Shown piece after piece: positions 46,600 through 59,388 of a stretch of 64,000 nucleotides of DNA (within the stretch, counting starts at the first letter, position 1; every line of letters starts with the position of its first letter). Location of the stretch: the NCBI GenBank assembly GCA_014905825.1, contig JACGCN010000025.1, forward strand, positions 620,001-684,000. The letters run 5' to 3'. The stretch comes from Lyophyllum atratum (Eukaryota; Basidiomycota; Agaricomycetes; Agaricales; Lyophyllaceae). Position numbers and translations under genes: made by a program. The notes beneath the pieces are model-generated. The model did not search any database. It was not told the DNA's origin and worked only from the letters and a program-made list of their open reading frames with translations.

Positions 46600-47082
46600 C
46601 GTTTGAATGGTTGCGACATCGGTGCTCACAAAAAACTCTATTTAACCAGACGAGACTTCGTTGACGAGTACGGGAGGCGGCTGATAGCAACAGTCACCGC
46701 AGTAAGGGTGTGTGTAACGAAACGCTGCGGGTGCTGCGCGCCTGCCAACCCCTCAGATTATCCATCAGCCAAGGGACGAGCTACATAGCCTGAACACGGC
46801 AGTGCTGTGGGTCGCAGAGTTCAATATTCCATTCGGTATGTCGGAGGCGACGACGAATTCTCGAAAGCTCGAACTTCGAAGATGGACGCGATTTCGATAA
46901 TAGTGCACACGTGACGACCATGCGTTGGTGTCACAGTCAAGTGTGTGTTCCCACGGTACCTGGGCCTTGAACAGGTTCCCCGAGAAGTTAATTTTGTAGT
47001 TGCTGCTCATCTTTGCCCTCGTCCTGCTGCCCTCGTCCGCCCAAGCACAGCCGCCTTCTCTACTGTACATCCAATACGAGTC
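46600..47082. promoter_or_regulatory. divergent promoter, thioesterase / VAC8
   Basis: A 483-bp region between divergent start codons, with a CACGTG core at 46908-46913. The antisense frame overlapping here and in VAC8 (46765-47274) is treated as a shadow. Confidence 0.4.
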
Positions 47083-49495
47083 ATGGGAAACATTAGCAGC
47101 TGCTGCGAAAATTGCTGTATGAGTCTTCTTTTGCCCGAAACAGCCTTGGATACCTAACCACTCACCCTTTCTTAGTCCAGGGGCGCAGGTCGCAGTCTTA
47201 CGAGCCGTTGCTTCTGGAGAACGAGAGGGAGGCTGTCGCGGACTTGCTTCAATATCTCGAGAGTACGATTCCATTTTGCTTTCCTGGAACCTGAAGTCTT
47301 ACTTGACCACTGCTGTATCAGACCGAACAACCACCAATTTCTTCACGGGATCTCCACTTTCTGCGTTGACCACCCTTTCGTTCTCAGACAATGTTGACCT
47401 CCAACGAAGTGCGGCGTTAGCTTTCGCAGAAATCACGGAAAAAGAAGTTCGCCCGGTTGGTCGAGATACGCTGGATCCCATTCTTTTCCTTTTGAGCAGT
47501 CACGACACGGAGGTGCAGCGGGCTGCAAGTGCTGCGCTCGGGAATCTCGCTGTTAATAGTAAGTTCATAGCATCATGATACCGCATGCGCAAGAGCTTCT
47601 CTTACACTCGAATCAGCTGACAACAAACTTCTCATCGTCAAACTGGGTGGCCTGGAGCCTCTGATTCGCCAGATGCTCAGCCCTAATGTCGAAGTCCAAT
47701 GCAATGCTGTTGGTTGTGTCACAAATCTTGCCACCCACGGTCTGTATTTTAATTACGTTCCTCGGACTTCTATAGCTTAACGACCAGTCTAGATGATAAT
47801 AAGACGAAGATAGCGAAGTCCGGTGCCCTGGTTCCGCTGACCAGGCTGGCGCGGTCGAAGGATATGCGTGTTCAACGAAATGCAACGGGCGCACTCCTCA
47901 ATATGACCCATTCAGGCAAGCTTCATTCCACGCCGCTGACCCATCATAACTGACCCCCCTTCAGACGAGAATCGACAACAGCTCGTGAACGCTGGAGCGA
48001 TACCGGTGCTCGTCAGCCTTCTCAACTCGCCGGATACGGATGTGCAATATTATTGCACAACGGCTCTCAGTAACATTGCTGTGGATGGTAAGATGATTTT
48101 CTGCACTAGAAGCATAGTCTCATTTTGTTTTAGGTGCCAATCGGAAGAAGCTCGCGCAGAGCGAACCGAAGTTGGTCACCAGCCTTGTCATGCTGATGGA
48201 TAGTTCGAGCTTGAAGGTTCAGTGTCAGGCAGCATTGGCGCTCCGGAATCTTGCAAGTGACGGTCAGTATCTCCTATGTCTTCTGCATAGAACATGGTCT
48301 AATATCATCAATATAGAAAAGTACCAACTTGAGATCGTCAAGGCCGATGGTCTCGTGGCCCTCCTTCGCCTCCTCCAATCAACATATCTACCACTCATCC
48401 TCTCGTCAGCGGCCTGTGTCCGAAACGTCTCCATACACCCGCAGAACGAGTCCCCGATCATTGAATCCGGGTTCCTACAGCCATTGATCAATCTCCTGTC
48501 ATTCAAGGACAACGAAGAGGTTCAGTGCCATGCTATATCTACTCTTCGCAACCTTGCCGCGAGCTCAGAGAAGAACAAGACTGCAATCGTCAAGGCTGGT
48601 GCTGTCCAGTCGATCAAGGAGCTAGTTCTTGAGGTGCCTACGAATGTCCAAAGCGAGATGACAGCATGCGTGGCTGTGCTGGCTTTGAGTGGTGGGTTGA
48701 CAACGTGCTTGAAGCAATAACTGTTCTTATAACCTCTCTTAGATGAATTGAAGGGCCAACTGCTAGAGATGGGTATTTGCGAGGTTTTAATCCCATTGAC
48801 GAATTCGCCCAGCTCCGAAGTGCAAGGCAACAGTGCTGCTGCGCTAGGAAATCTCTCATCGAAAGGTTTGTATTTTTGGAATATGATTTAACTTCATGAA
48901 GATTGATTGCGACGGCATTTCCAGATGGCAGGACAGCGACAGATGACTACTCGGCTTTCAACGACGTTTGGGAGAAGCCAGACGGTGGCATGCACAGATA
49001 TCTTTACCGATTCTTGAGCAGCCCTGATGCTACCTTCCAACACATCGCTGTTTGGACAATCGTTCAGCTCTTGGAGTCTGGAGGTATGGTTACGCGATCG
49101 TTCTCAAGCCAAACAACATCCTCACTGTTCACCTTCCTCTAGATCCTCAACTAATCAGCAACATCCGTAGCTCAACCCTCCTGATACCCAACATCCGTAA
49201 CCTTGCCACGTCTCGTGCATCATCCCCGTCTTCATCCGTCGAGACACCCCACTCTCATCACTCTCGCACACACTCGGAACACGATACAGAGACTGGGGAT
49301 GGACAGGGCGAGATCCAACTCCTTGGCCGCCGGATTCTGGAGTTTGTTGATGGCGATGCCGAGGGTTTGGTCCCTTCCAGTGTCCCCGGCTCCCACATGC
49401 AGCCCGGTTCATCAGTGGCGAGCTCTGCTGGACGGGATCACGAGGAGTTGCGACGGAGCGTCCGAGAGGCATTTGCGCCGGGGTCCCACCGCTGA
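47083..49495 (+). CDS. VAC8: VAC8 vacuolar armadillo-repeat protein
   Basis: Peripheral vacuole-membrane adaptor for vacuole inheritance, fusion and autophagy contacts. The start ATG 47083 gives [11 protein letters not shown]: Gly2 for N-myristoylation followed by cysteines for palmitoylation. Around ten exons encode tandem armadillo repeats, each with the pattern VQRxAxxALxNL. Examples are [80 protein letters not shown] and [16 protein letters not shown]. Introns tend to fall at repeat ends. After the repeats, a Ser/His-rich tail ([19 protein letters not shown]) and an acidic helix extend the protein beyond the yeast form, ending AFAPGSHR at 49495. Confidence 0.94.
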
Positions 49496-50497
49496 TGTGA
49501 CTCAGCTTCCTTGGCGGTGCTCGCGCAGTTGCACGAGCGCAACGAGGCTATCCTGAGATTGGTTTTGGTTAGTTGATACGGACAGTGTTTCCTTTCGTTT
49601 TTATCCATCTAAGCGACCACCGGCCTGCGTGGTAATCTTTGTCATTGGGGGGTTTTTCTTGTACCATGTCATGTTCTCACTCACTCTTTTTTATTCTTTT
49701 CATTCTTCCATCCTCCCAGCCCTGTCGTGTCCTCTTAATCTTGGTCGTTCTCCACGCGATATCGATGTTGTTTACCCACTGGTGCTTGGCGTTCAAAGCG
49801 TAGACTGGTGATGCGCCTGTTGAATATGATACTATAGCACAATATGACTTATGACTCGACAAGAAGGCGGGATCCGCCTGATGAAGAGAATGATTGTTGG
49901 ACTCGCCAAACTCGGCGCCACGATCACACGTGTCGTCGATCGTGATTTGGCCGCCGAAGGCTGCGCCTCACACTCATCTCATCAGAACACGATGGTAAGT
50001 CGTGGAGCCGGAGATACGTCCCGGTGTTTCCCTCTTCAGGCACTTTTCCATGCCAATGGAGGCGAAGACAAAGTCCTTTTGGAAGAACAGTGCAAACGTG
50101 ACTTCAATCAAAATTCTGTTCGGGCGTGGGTCCCCGTAAACCTCTGGGTGCTCCGTGTTTCTTGGAATCGCACACGATCCTCGTGTCCGCTAGAGCGAAC
50201 CTGTGCCTCTGACGAACCCTGGAACGAGCGAGGACTATTATAGACTTTTGCCAGCAGCACCTGAACCTCACCCTTACCGGCCGGCCGGAACGACTTCTAT
50301 TCATAAACCTCGACCACACGATAGCAACCAGCCCTTCCTTTTTCTTCAGCCGACTTCTCCTTGTTCTCGCTATCTCCCCAAGCTTGTCTTGATTCTCCCT
50401 CGACGGCTGCGCCTTCTTGCTTTCCACCTCTTTCTTCCATTACTTATTTCTTTCCCCGTTTTCCGCCACCGGAGCCACTCCACATCCCTGCATACCG
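49496..50497. other. intergenic between VAC8 and GH16 genes
   Basis: About 1 kb. A plus frame at 49851-50243 (MTRQEGGIRLMKRM) has no recognisable domain. The last 250 bp are pyrimidine-rich, as expected of a promoter and leader. No repeat or RNA gene was recognised. Confidence 0.4.
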
Positions 50498-52214
50498 ATG
50501 CTCTTCAAGTCCCTCCCCCTGGGCCTCATCCTTCTCATTTCCGATGTCTCTCCGGCTTCAGCTACTACTAGCCTCGTTCCGCGTGCCATACAGAAGATCC
50601 ACATGTCTGCGGTCAAGCACACAAGTAACCTTGCGCGCGACCTCCGTGTGGCATTCGGTGGCATCCTCGTCGCTCAACCCCCCAGCTCGAATACGCACGC
50701 TGTTTACTGCAAGCCGGGTAGGGCGGGTACCCTGGGAGGGACGGGTGCGGGCAGCAATGACACTTCAGCAGGTACCCCATCTTCTCGACCACCGTCCAGC
50801 GCAACCAGGAGTTCGTCGAGTGGGAAGCCGACCGGAACACCACCGGCATCCTCCCCTTGGAAGTTGGTAGAAACCCATGTGAGTTCAGTCATCGAGTTTG
50901 GGCGAGTGCTTCGCTGACTGTGGACTCCAGCAAGGGGACAATTTCTACGATGGATGGGAATTCTTTATTGGTCCAGATACGCCCACCAAGGGTGCGTTTT
51001 CCTTGTTATTCTATTTTCATTCTTAAGTTTAATGAAGCTTGCAGGTATCGTGGAGTATGTTGACCAGGCGACTGGCGTAAGTCCTAAAAGCTCGACCTAG
51101 TGGCGTCTTGTATTAACCAACATACCTTTAGCGTGCAAGCGGCATACTAGAAGTCAATGGTGATGGAAATGCGATTATGCGAGTAGAAACAACCCCGAAC
51201 GTTCCCGACCTACGAAAGAGCATTCGTATCACCACCCAGACACCATTCAACGGAGGGCTGATCATCATGGATTCCGTACACATGCCCACTGGCTGCGGCA
51301 TATGGCCGTAAGTTGACTTACTTCATCCGAAATACTGCTTCTGAACTTCCACATCAGGGCCTTCTGGACAAATGGTACGCGCCTACACCGCTAGTCGTGC
51401 GTGTGCTAATAGTTGACCCAATTTACTCTCTTTAGGACCCAACTGGCCGCATGGCGGGGAAATCGACATCGTTGAAGCTGTCCACGATTACACGAATAAC
51501 CAAATGACCATCCATACGGACGTAGGCTGCAGACTGCCATCCGCAGATGCCAACGCCCTCAGGATATCGGGGAACGTGATCGGAGGGACAGACTGTGCGG
51601 CCCTGACGACCGGAAACCAGGGCTGTGGTATTCGCGCCCCCTCGAGCAATTCTTTCGGAGCGGGTTTCAATCGCAATGGGGGAGGAACTTACGCTAGTAC
51701 GTCTATCTTACTTGCAAACATACGCGCCTCTAAACATGACTCTCAGTGCAATGGGATGGCTCCGGAATTGCCATCTTTTTCTTCCCTCGCGGTGCCGAGC
51801 CCGCCGACATCAGGAACGATGTACCACGACCGGAAACGTGGGGTGCTGCCCAGGCGAGGTGGCCTGCAGACGCTTGTGATCCCTTCAAATTCTTCAGTAA
51901 CCACAATGCCATCTTTGACACGACGTTATGGTGAGTTCTCTTTGATCGAAGTTGTAATGTGAGTTTAATAACTCGTTTCCAGCGGAGAATGGGCGGGCGG
52001 TGTGTGGAATAGCGCTGGAATTCCTGGCCAAGAGCAAAGTTGCGCCCAGCGCACAGGGGTCGCTACATGTGAAGCATTCGTGAGAGCTAATGGTGCCTCC
52101 ATGTCAGAAGCTTGTAAGTAATGTTCCGTGCTTTCCTGCATTTCCATTGCTTACATACCTTGCCCTTTAGACTGGGAAGTGAAATATGTTAAACGGTATC
52201 AATTCCAAGGCTAG
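50498..52214 (+). CDS. GH16 endo-beta-1,3(4)-glucanase-like protein
   Basis: A secreted glycoside hydrolase of family 16, probably cutting beta-1,3/1,4-glucans in fungal or plant walls. ATG 50498 opens a signal peptide (MLFKSLPLGLILLISDVSPA); an upstream in-frame ATG at 50417 is possible but would bury it. After a Ser/Thr/Pro linker come NFYDGWEFFIGPDTPT, then [40 protein letters not shown] and the catalytic ExDxxE in GEIDIVEAVHD. Later segments read GIAIFFFPRGAEPADI and NHNAIFDTTLWGEWAGGVW, and it ends WEVKYVKRYQFQG, stop TAG 52212-52214. The fold and motif match the laminarinase-like subgroup common in Agaricomycetes. There are about nine exons. No GPI signal is evident. Confidence 0.9.
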
Positions 52215-52468
52215 ATCTTTGGGGTAGACGACTTGTTATGACTTTGTTACGTACGATCTCCTGTATTGCAAGCGGTCATTTAACTGGGGGTTTATCTTTA
52301 TGTTAATAAATGGACATGGAACTGGGAAGTAGATCATATTAGAATAGACATACCTTTAGAACACAATTCACAACGTTGATCTCGCGTCGTATGCGGCCAT
52401 ACGCGATGCATGGCCTTCATAGGATTGGCATGACCTGCGAGCAGCGAGAATCGGGGGTAGGTATTATG

Positions 52469-52482
52469 AGACCACGTGGTCT
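52469..52482. promoter_or_regulatory. 14-bp palindrome with CACGTG core
   Basis: AGACCACGTGGTCT is a perfect 14-bp palindrome centred on a bHLH E-box, about 230 bp upstream of the BAG-protein start. Confidence 0.5.
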
Positions 52483-52546
52483 GAGTCTGACCAAGCCCGA
52501 TTAGGATGGCCGACGTCGAGAATATTCTGTATGTATGTCTCTCGAA

Positions 52547-52649
52547 GACGCGCGTCCTGACTCAACTTAGCAAGAACGCCAACAGCATACGCGTCCCCGA
52601 CGCGCGTCCACCAATCCATTATTCAGCAGCTATGCCCTCCACTATAAAG
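52547..52649 (+). promoter_or_regulatory. BAG gene core promoter with repeated GACGCGCGTC
   Basis: The palindrome GACGCGCGTC occurs at 52547-52556 and 52599-52608, with ACGCGT at 52589-52594, CCAAT at 52611-52615 and TATAAAG at 52643-52649, about 65 bp before ATG 52714. The order (GC palindromes, CCAAT, TATA) looks like a complete promoter. Confidence 0.55.
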
Positions 52650-52713
52650 CGCGCCTGCGATCCAGCAGTCAATTCTCATCTACTCCCCTCAATCTACTGC
52701 AGTTCTTCCAAAG

Positions 52714-55241
52714 ATGTCGCACTACACACCCGCTTCTCGCTTCCCCACTACATTCGCCTACTCTCCAGCGCCCTTGACCACGCCTCGTGACAGGTACCTC
52801 GCCGCGCTCGCAGAGGCCAAGGCAGCAGAGACCGAATACCTCGCTGCTGAGGCTGTCCAGCGCGAGGAGGACGCGCTCCGCCGTCGCTTGGAAGACATCC
52901 AGCTGCAGAAAACAAGATCAGGAGCTTCTCCTTCACTCTCGATACGGTCGGACCCCGCATCACTCTTCCCATTTACTCTCCGAACTCGGCGCCTACCCCA
53001 CTTACGGGTATGATCGTCTCGCAGCCCTTCGTCGCCAAGTCGAAGAGGAGGAGGCCATGCGCCTCCTCGCGGTCAGGCAGGCTGAGATTGAGCAGGAACG
53101 TCGCCGCAAGGTAGAGGAAGCCCATCGGCTTTCCCTCGGACGCCAAGAACAGACTCGTCTTCATCGAGAACGGGAGGAAGGACGCGTCGCCGCTCTCCTC
53201 GAGCGTCGCGCTGCCAAAGCTCATCAGATTCTGATGAAATCTGCTGAACGCCAGCAGTTGGGCTGCTGCGGACAGGTAATGCATCCTACATCGATGTCAT
53301 GATTCTGTACTGACTTTCTACCAAAAGGCCTCGGTGCAACCTTCCACGCAGCAGCTATGTGGTGTATCGTGCCAGAGAACTGACCTTCGTTCTGAAATTC
53401 CGGGACACCTGGTCAATCACCCTGCTTTGCAGGCTTTTCTGGGTCCGGAAGCCCAAGCTTTTGCTTCCGTCAAGCCGGTGCGTCATCACTTCACATTGAT
53501 CATTGTTTCTGTGCTAACCCTTGCCTTTGATAAGTCCGCAGCGCAACCTTCAGTCGAAGTCGATCTTGTCCAAGGACTCTTGAACCAGCTTCTCGGGGGT
53601 CAAATGGAGGCGTCTAAGCCTAAGGCTCCCGTCGTTGCGACGCAGAACGACGGCCTCGAGCAATTCTTGGGTCATATCTTCGGAAATGCCCAGAAACCCC
53701 AGGTCCCTCAGTACGCGGAAGCCCTCCAGCAATTCACCAACCTCTTCGGCCTTCCTTCCCAAACGCCCCAGCAGCAACCGGTCACCGATGTTTCGACTTC
53801 GTCCTCCAAGGTACCATCCGCATCACAGGCTGGGCACGAAAGCCTCCAACACATGTTTGACCTTTTCGGCCTTTCTGCTGCGAAGCAAGCCAACCAGCAA
53901 GCAGCCCCCCAGCCCTCCGCAACTTCTTCGAAAGCACCGTCCGTGCCGGCTCCTGTGGCTGAACCCCTCCAGCAAGTCTTTGACATGTTCTTCGGACAGC
54001 CTCCGAATAAGCTTGCCGAGGTAGAACGAGAGGTGCGTTGCTATCCTTGCGCACTCCCAAGTTCCTCTTTTAATTTTATTCTATTGTTCCAGAATCCGGC
54101 TGCTTCAGCTCCTCCCAAAGCACCCGAAGCATCCCTCAGTCAGCAGCTCGAATCACGTCTCAATCAGGAGTATTCGTCTGAAGTGAGGGATACTATTCAG
54201 GCCATCTTTGCTTCTCTCCAGGACGCGGAGCCCAACAACATCGGCTCTTCCTCAGCAGCATCCGACTCAGCCAGGGGCAGCAAAGGCAAAGCTAAGGCCG
54301 CCGAAATCCCAACCACTGCCTCTCCCTCTGCCGCCAATGCTACCTCCAGGGACGTCGTCAACTCCATGAACGAAGTCCACAACATCGAAGCCGCCTTCCA
54401 AGCCCTCGAAAGCGACTTCACCTTCCCTGCCCACCTTGACTTCCTAGCCGCCCACCTCGCTATGGGCAGTCCCGCCTCATCCGACTCCGAAGCCTCTGCG
54501 ACCGTGCACCTCGCCTACACCTCTCGGAACCACCCCGTACGGTTCTACGAGCAAGCCTTGAGCGCGCTCCTCACACAGCTGGATTCGATCGACAGCTTTG
54601 GGAATGATGACCTCCGGGGGATGAGGAAGGAGGTCGTTGATAAGGTGGAGAAGGCGCTGGGGGAGCTGGAGAGGGAAGTTGAAGGGCGCTGGAGGACTAG
54701 GCTTTCGAAGGAGGCTAAACCTGTCGAGGTTGAGGTGACTAAGCTGATGTCGACTCAGTCTGCCACCCTTTCCGAGTCAAGTTCTTCGCAGAGCGACTTT
54801 GCTTCCATCTCTGATGTTCCTAAGGCTGTTGGATCCGCTGCCGGAGGAGATACTTCCACTCTCTCACCGGTGCTTGAGGCTACTCCTGAAGTCTCTGCAC
54901 CAGCCGTCGCTCCCTCCACAACAACCGTCGCCGCATCTTCACCTTCAGAGGCCTCGGTAATCGACAGCACAATATCCACCCAGACGCAGCGATCTCCACC
55001 CACTGAAATTTCCGATACCAACGAAGATACCATATCCACATCGACTTCACTTGCCGCATCAGTTCTCACCGTCAAGGGCTATGATGCCGAAGCCACCGCC
55101 GTCCAGGATGCCTCTCCTCTGGAGTCGGAGTCCGGTGATACTTTCCTCCTGGCCGCCGCAGACGCCGACTCAATCCCGAAGCGTTCAAATAACAAAAGCA
55201 GTGACGATGCTGGGAGTGATTGGTCTGAAGTTGAGGCTTGA
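52714..55241 (+). CDS. BAG-domain Hsp70 co-chaperone, with frameshift
   Basis: A nucleotide-exchange-factor-type protein predicted to bind the Hsp70 ATPase domain. The start ATG 52714 is MSHYTPASRFPTTFAYSPAP. An N-terminal charged coiled coil (YLAALAEAKAAETEYLAAEA, later LRRQVEEEEAMRLLAVRQAE) is followed by Gln/Pro-rich repeats (FGLPSQTPQQQP, LFGLSAAKQANQQ). The BAG domain lies at about 54370-54720 (EVHNIEAAFQALESDFTFP, VRFYEQALSALLTQLDSIDS, EKALGELEREVEGRW), then a Ser/Thr-rich tail, stop TGA 55239-55241. The first exon changes frame at the AAAA run 52909-52912: one A fewer would join LEDIQLQ to KQDQELLLHSRYG. Either the assembly has an extra base or this allele is broken. Confidence 0.82.
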
Positions 55242-55623
55242 ATCTAGAATTTGGGACTTATGTACGATATGGCTACTCTGTATTATAACTTATGATCTAT
55301 TCGATACTTTACTTACCACGTACTACTCTTCCCACTCTTATGGTACATAGTAAGCCAATTCGATTTCATCTCTATCCACCTTCAGGTGTGGCGTAAATGG
55401 TCTTCGAAAATGAAGTGTTCGCGAACTTGTTCACAACAAGACCCTAACCCTAGATTAATTCTTCGAATCTGGCTCCCGGTGGTCTTATTGAGGCCCCCTT
55501 TAGATTGCGTTTAGATCAGACTAACAACGCAGGAGAAGGGGAAAAATGATCGAGTTACCAAGATATACAACACTAGTCCTGATATTACTATAATACGGTA
55601 AGGTTCTCTCCACGGCATCAACT
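55242..55623. other. convergent intergenic region
   Basis: About 380 bp between the BAG and GYF gene stops. It contains a short CCCTAACCCTA at about 55441 that resembles two telomere units. No gene was recognised. Confidence 0.4.
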
Positions 55624-58600
55624 TCATGCCCTACCACCCTTTTTCTTCTTGTTCACAACCTTGAATCCCCACTCCGGCTGCGTGGGCTTCGGTGCTGCCT
55701 TCACTACATCCGCTATCGAAACGGGCTTCGCGGGAGCTTTGCCTGCAGTAACGCCCTTGGACCGCGCTGCAGCGTCCGCCTTGCGTTTGCTGATGAACTC
55801 CGACGCAAAGCGTCGCCCGTCGAGCGTCGTGCTGTTGGCATATATCAACTCCGATATGAGCTCAACCGTAGAAGGATCGGGGTCCATCGAGAAGGAAAGG
55901 AGCATCGATATGATCTCTTCGACTGGAAGATGGGAGGATACGTTTAACACCCAGGAGTGTAAGATGATAGATGACACAACGCACCATTAACGGAGCTGTT
56001 CAGCCCTTTCAAAGACCCGGTAAGCCATGTGACGAACTCATGGGAAGGCGCCACAGGATCGTCGTTCTTTGGAGACAGTATCGCAGGCTTCACGACAGGC
56101 GGCACAGAAACTGGTCGAGAAGTAGCATTGTCATTCGGGCGGGGAACGGAGGGCACATTCAAGACCGACGTGGATGGCGTAACGGGCGGACGAGGGGATC
56201 CGATGACTGGAGAGGGCTTTCCACTGGGTCCCACCGTAGTCCAAGCGCTTGCTGCCTGTGAGGCTTGAGGTACAACCTATAAAGAAAGAAAAAGTGTTCA
56301 ATCACAGCCAACACAAAGACTAAGACGAGAACTAACCTTCGTGGTCGTCTCTGCATAGGCCCTGCGCGCAGCGGCGGCAGCGACAGTCTCCTTGCTTGCA
56401 TTCTTCTTCCGTTTCTCCTCCTCTTCCTGAATCTCCTTCATGGTCTTCTTGGCGGTAACCACTTTGGGGGTATTGGTCCACACGGGCGTGGTGGCAGGAC
56501 TGGGCGGTGCATTCGGCTCCTTCGCGGCGGGTGCGCTGGGCCGCGAACCGGCCTGTGAAGTCGGAAGGCCCCACGAAGCCGTGAAAGATTGTGCACCGCC
56601 GTCAACAACAGGCGCAGGGACACGAGCTGCACGTTCCCTTTCTCGCTCAGCCACCTTGCGAGCTTCCACTTTCTTTGCCTCAGCTTCCTGAATCTCCCTC
56701 AAACTCATGGAAACACCTAAAGACTTGGTCTTACTCTCATCTTCTTTCAACCATGCAGCCTTCGGTGCGGGAGGTGAGGGGGATGGTGGAGGGATGGCTT
56801 GGGGAGTAGGTGCAGCCTTGGGGATGGGGGCTGGTGGGCTAGCTTGGGCAGCGGCTTTGCCTTTGGACTTGGTGGTGGGAGGAGCAGCCTTGATGGCTGG
56901 TTCTGGAGCTGCAGCGGGTTTTGTGATTGGGATGATGACCGAGTGACCGGAGGATTCAACGTCGTTCGCAGTGGCTTCGGTTGTACCGGCTAGTTGCTGC
57001 TGCTGCTGATTATGTTGTCCAACGTTGCTGAAGGTAAGACTATCAGGTACAGGCACGGCATTCCAAGTATCCTCAACGAGACGTTCTGACGGTGGCTGCC
57101 AGGGGGAAGATTCATTGACCTGGGAACTTGGCCTGGAAGGCTCGCTTGGTTGAGCCCAAGGTGAGGCCTCGACTACAGGTTGAACAATGATGGTGTTGGC
57201 AGAGGTGGGGTGCGCAACTTCGAATGGACCTGGTCGTCTAGCTGCAGGGGCTTCATTGTTCCAAGGTGAATGTGAGGGTGCGGGACTTGGATTCAGGTCG
57301 GAAGGGACGGGTTGAGGTGCCGGGGCTTGCAGCCCATATGTATTGGAAGCGGGTTGTTGCTGGTACGGCATTGCGGGTGAATGGGAATATAGGTGAGATT
57401 GGGCAGGAACAGTGGCGTAATGGTTATAATCCACGTTTTGGAACGATGTACCGTCGCCAAATGTATTTTGAGAAGCTCCAAAATTTCCATAGTTGTTTGT
57501 TGGTCCAGGCCCAAACGGAGAAGAGAATGGGTCAACTGAACCGCGATTGCCATTAGAGCCATCGAACGGTGCGGCAGCCCATCCTTGGCCAGGACTGTAT
57601 GTCCGGTTGTAACCAAAACCATCGGAGGTAGGGATGATGTTACCAAACGCAGGGGATCGCATGACCAGCGACGGGTCCAGGGAGGAGTCATTAAAGGTAT
57701 TTCTGCGAGTGAATGCTGCAGTAGGATCGGGTATTGCAGCGAAATTTTGTGCACGCCCACCGAGAGTGGCCTCTCCAAAGTAGGCTCCTCTACCACCGAA
57801 AGCGTTCGGATCAGGGGATCCGTTCCCAAACCGACCTGCACCAAACGAAGACGATGGCGAATCGGAGGGATTTGAGCCAAAAGTGTCCAAAGTCGAGCTG
57901 CGTAGATTTCGAATAGGTGCTGGTTGGTAGGGCCCATTAAGTGAATGAGGATCCTGCATAAAGTTTTGAGAGTCGCGATGCGCTAACCCCGGTGGCACGA
58001 CTGGAAGGGGAGGGGTTAAAAATGTCTTGGTCCCCCCGTGCCGTTTGACCAGTTCGTCTACCGTTGCCCATTGTGAATCGAGATGTGTACGCTTCATAGG
58101 AAGATCGCCAGTAAAATAACCATCATCAAACCACTTCTGCATCAATTCAGCCTTGAAGGGACCTAGACGGCACATGGTCCCGTCAGATCATAAATTCCGG
58201 GTGGCAAATTTCACATACCTTGGATTTGGCCTGAAGGGTCCTTGTATGACCATTCGACACTCGCAAGATCTAGAGCCGCGGTCGCAGGTACACTATTTGG
58301 TGGATTGTTTACGGATCCCAGTACGCTGGCGCCATTGCTACCCAACGACAGAGCCGCCACTCCAGCGATGGCACCCTGATCATCCGGACCAGAAGGTTGA
58401 GTTAGCTGAGAGTCAGTGGTGCGATTTGCGTCACGAGGCGTATCTGTTGAACGTGAGTTCCCGGCTGGTCGGTGGCTCGCATCTTCCTCTTCTTCCCGGA
58501 TATTAGAAGCCTTGCCGTCCAGTTGATAATCTCCCCCGCCCTCCCGAGACATGCCAGCACCAGCCTTCAAGGATGCCTCTGACGCTCGGCGTCGAGCAAC

Positions 58601-59388
58601 CCAAGAATCTCCGCTACTCAGGATGCCGTCGAAACCGGAGGTGTATCCAGAGGCGCGTCGAGGGGACGGAAGTGCGGCTTCACGGGGCGAAGCTGGTTGT
58701 AAACTTGACAATGATTGCTTCCGGGGAATCGTAGAAGCAGGTTGGTCTTTGAAATAGAGTGATGAGGACATGGGACCGATATTCGCGACTGGGCGGCTCA
58801 CCTGCACTCTCTCGTCGTCTGAGTGCACCAAATCGATCCCTCAAAGGACTTGCCGTCGCAGACGCCGGGCTATTGAGACCCAAACGCGACCTTTCAGTCC
58901 CTAAACCCTGCGTAGACAATGGGGACAGAAGATCGGTAGATTGGCGTCGACGAAGATCTGAGTTGAGAGGCCCTTGGAAAAGCTGTCGTACACGATGTAA
59001 GAACCGCGTAAGAGACACACGAAAGAAATTGCTTTCAAGTTAGCTTCACCTTCTTTTCAGCGTCCCCCATGTCACGCAGTCCCACAGGTTCATTGCCCAC
59101 CTCCCGTACCACACCTTCCCATCTTTCGACTTCTAGGCCCAAGCCACCCTTCCCTCCGCCTTCTCTGTAGATTCTAAGTAGCTCCTCTTTGGAATATCGG
59201 AATGGGTGTACGTCGTCGCGTTTCTCGGGTCGCTGGGGAGGGGCAGGAGAGACCAGTGCAGAATAAGTGGACGCGCCCGACGCCGGAGCGCCTGTAGGAG
59301 GTGGAGATGGAGGTGCCTGGGAGCGTGCTGGAGGCTGATGCTTGGTGCGCATCCACTCGGGGCCAAAGTGCATGGTAGTAGAGGACAT
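55624..59388 (-). CDS. GYF-domain protein (SMY2/SYH1-like)
   Basis: A cytoplasmic adaptor with a GYF domain, which binds proline-rich ligands. Relatives act in mRNP, COPII or translation-repression complexes. The start ATG 59388 (MSSTTMHFGPEWMRTKHQPP) begins a Pro-rich region and a conserved patch HPFRYSKEELLRIYREGG typical of the fungal family. The GYF core is split by an intron near 58200: VEWSYKDPSGQIQG joined to PFKAELMQKWFDDGYF. Then come a long Asn/Gly/Pro/Ser-rich region, a Glu/Lys/Arg coiled coil (MSLREIQEAEAKKVEARKVA, later KKTMKEIQEEEEKRKKNAS) and a C-terminal folded segment (HLPVEEIISMLLSFSMDPDP) ending KVVNKKKKGGRA at 55624. There are five or six exons. Confidence 0.9.

Noticed and set aside
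46765..47274. 169-residue minus-strand open frame
   Set aside because: It overlaps the VAC8 start and first exons antisense and has no motif or splice support.
55439..55455. Telomere-like CCCTAACCCTA
   Set aside because: Only two units, in an ordinary intergenic region. Not evidence of a chromosome end or fusion.
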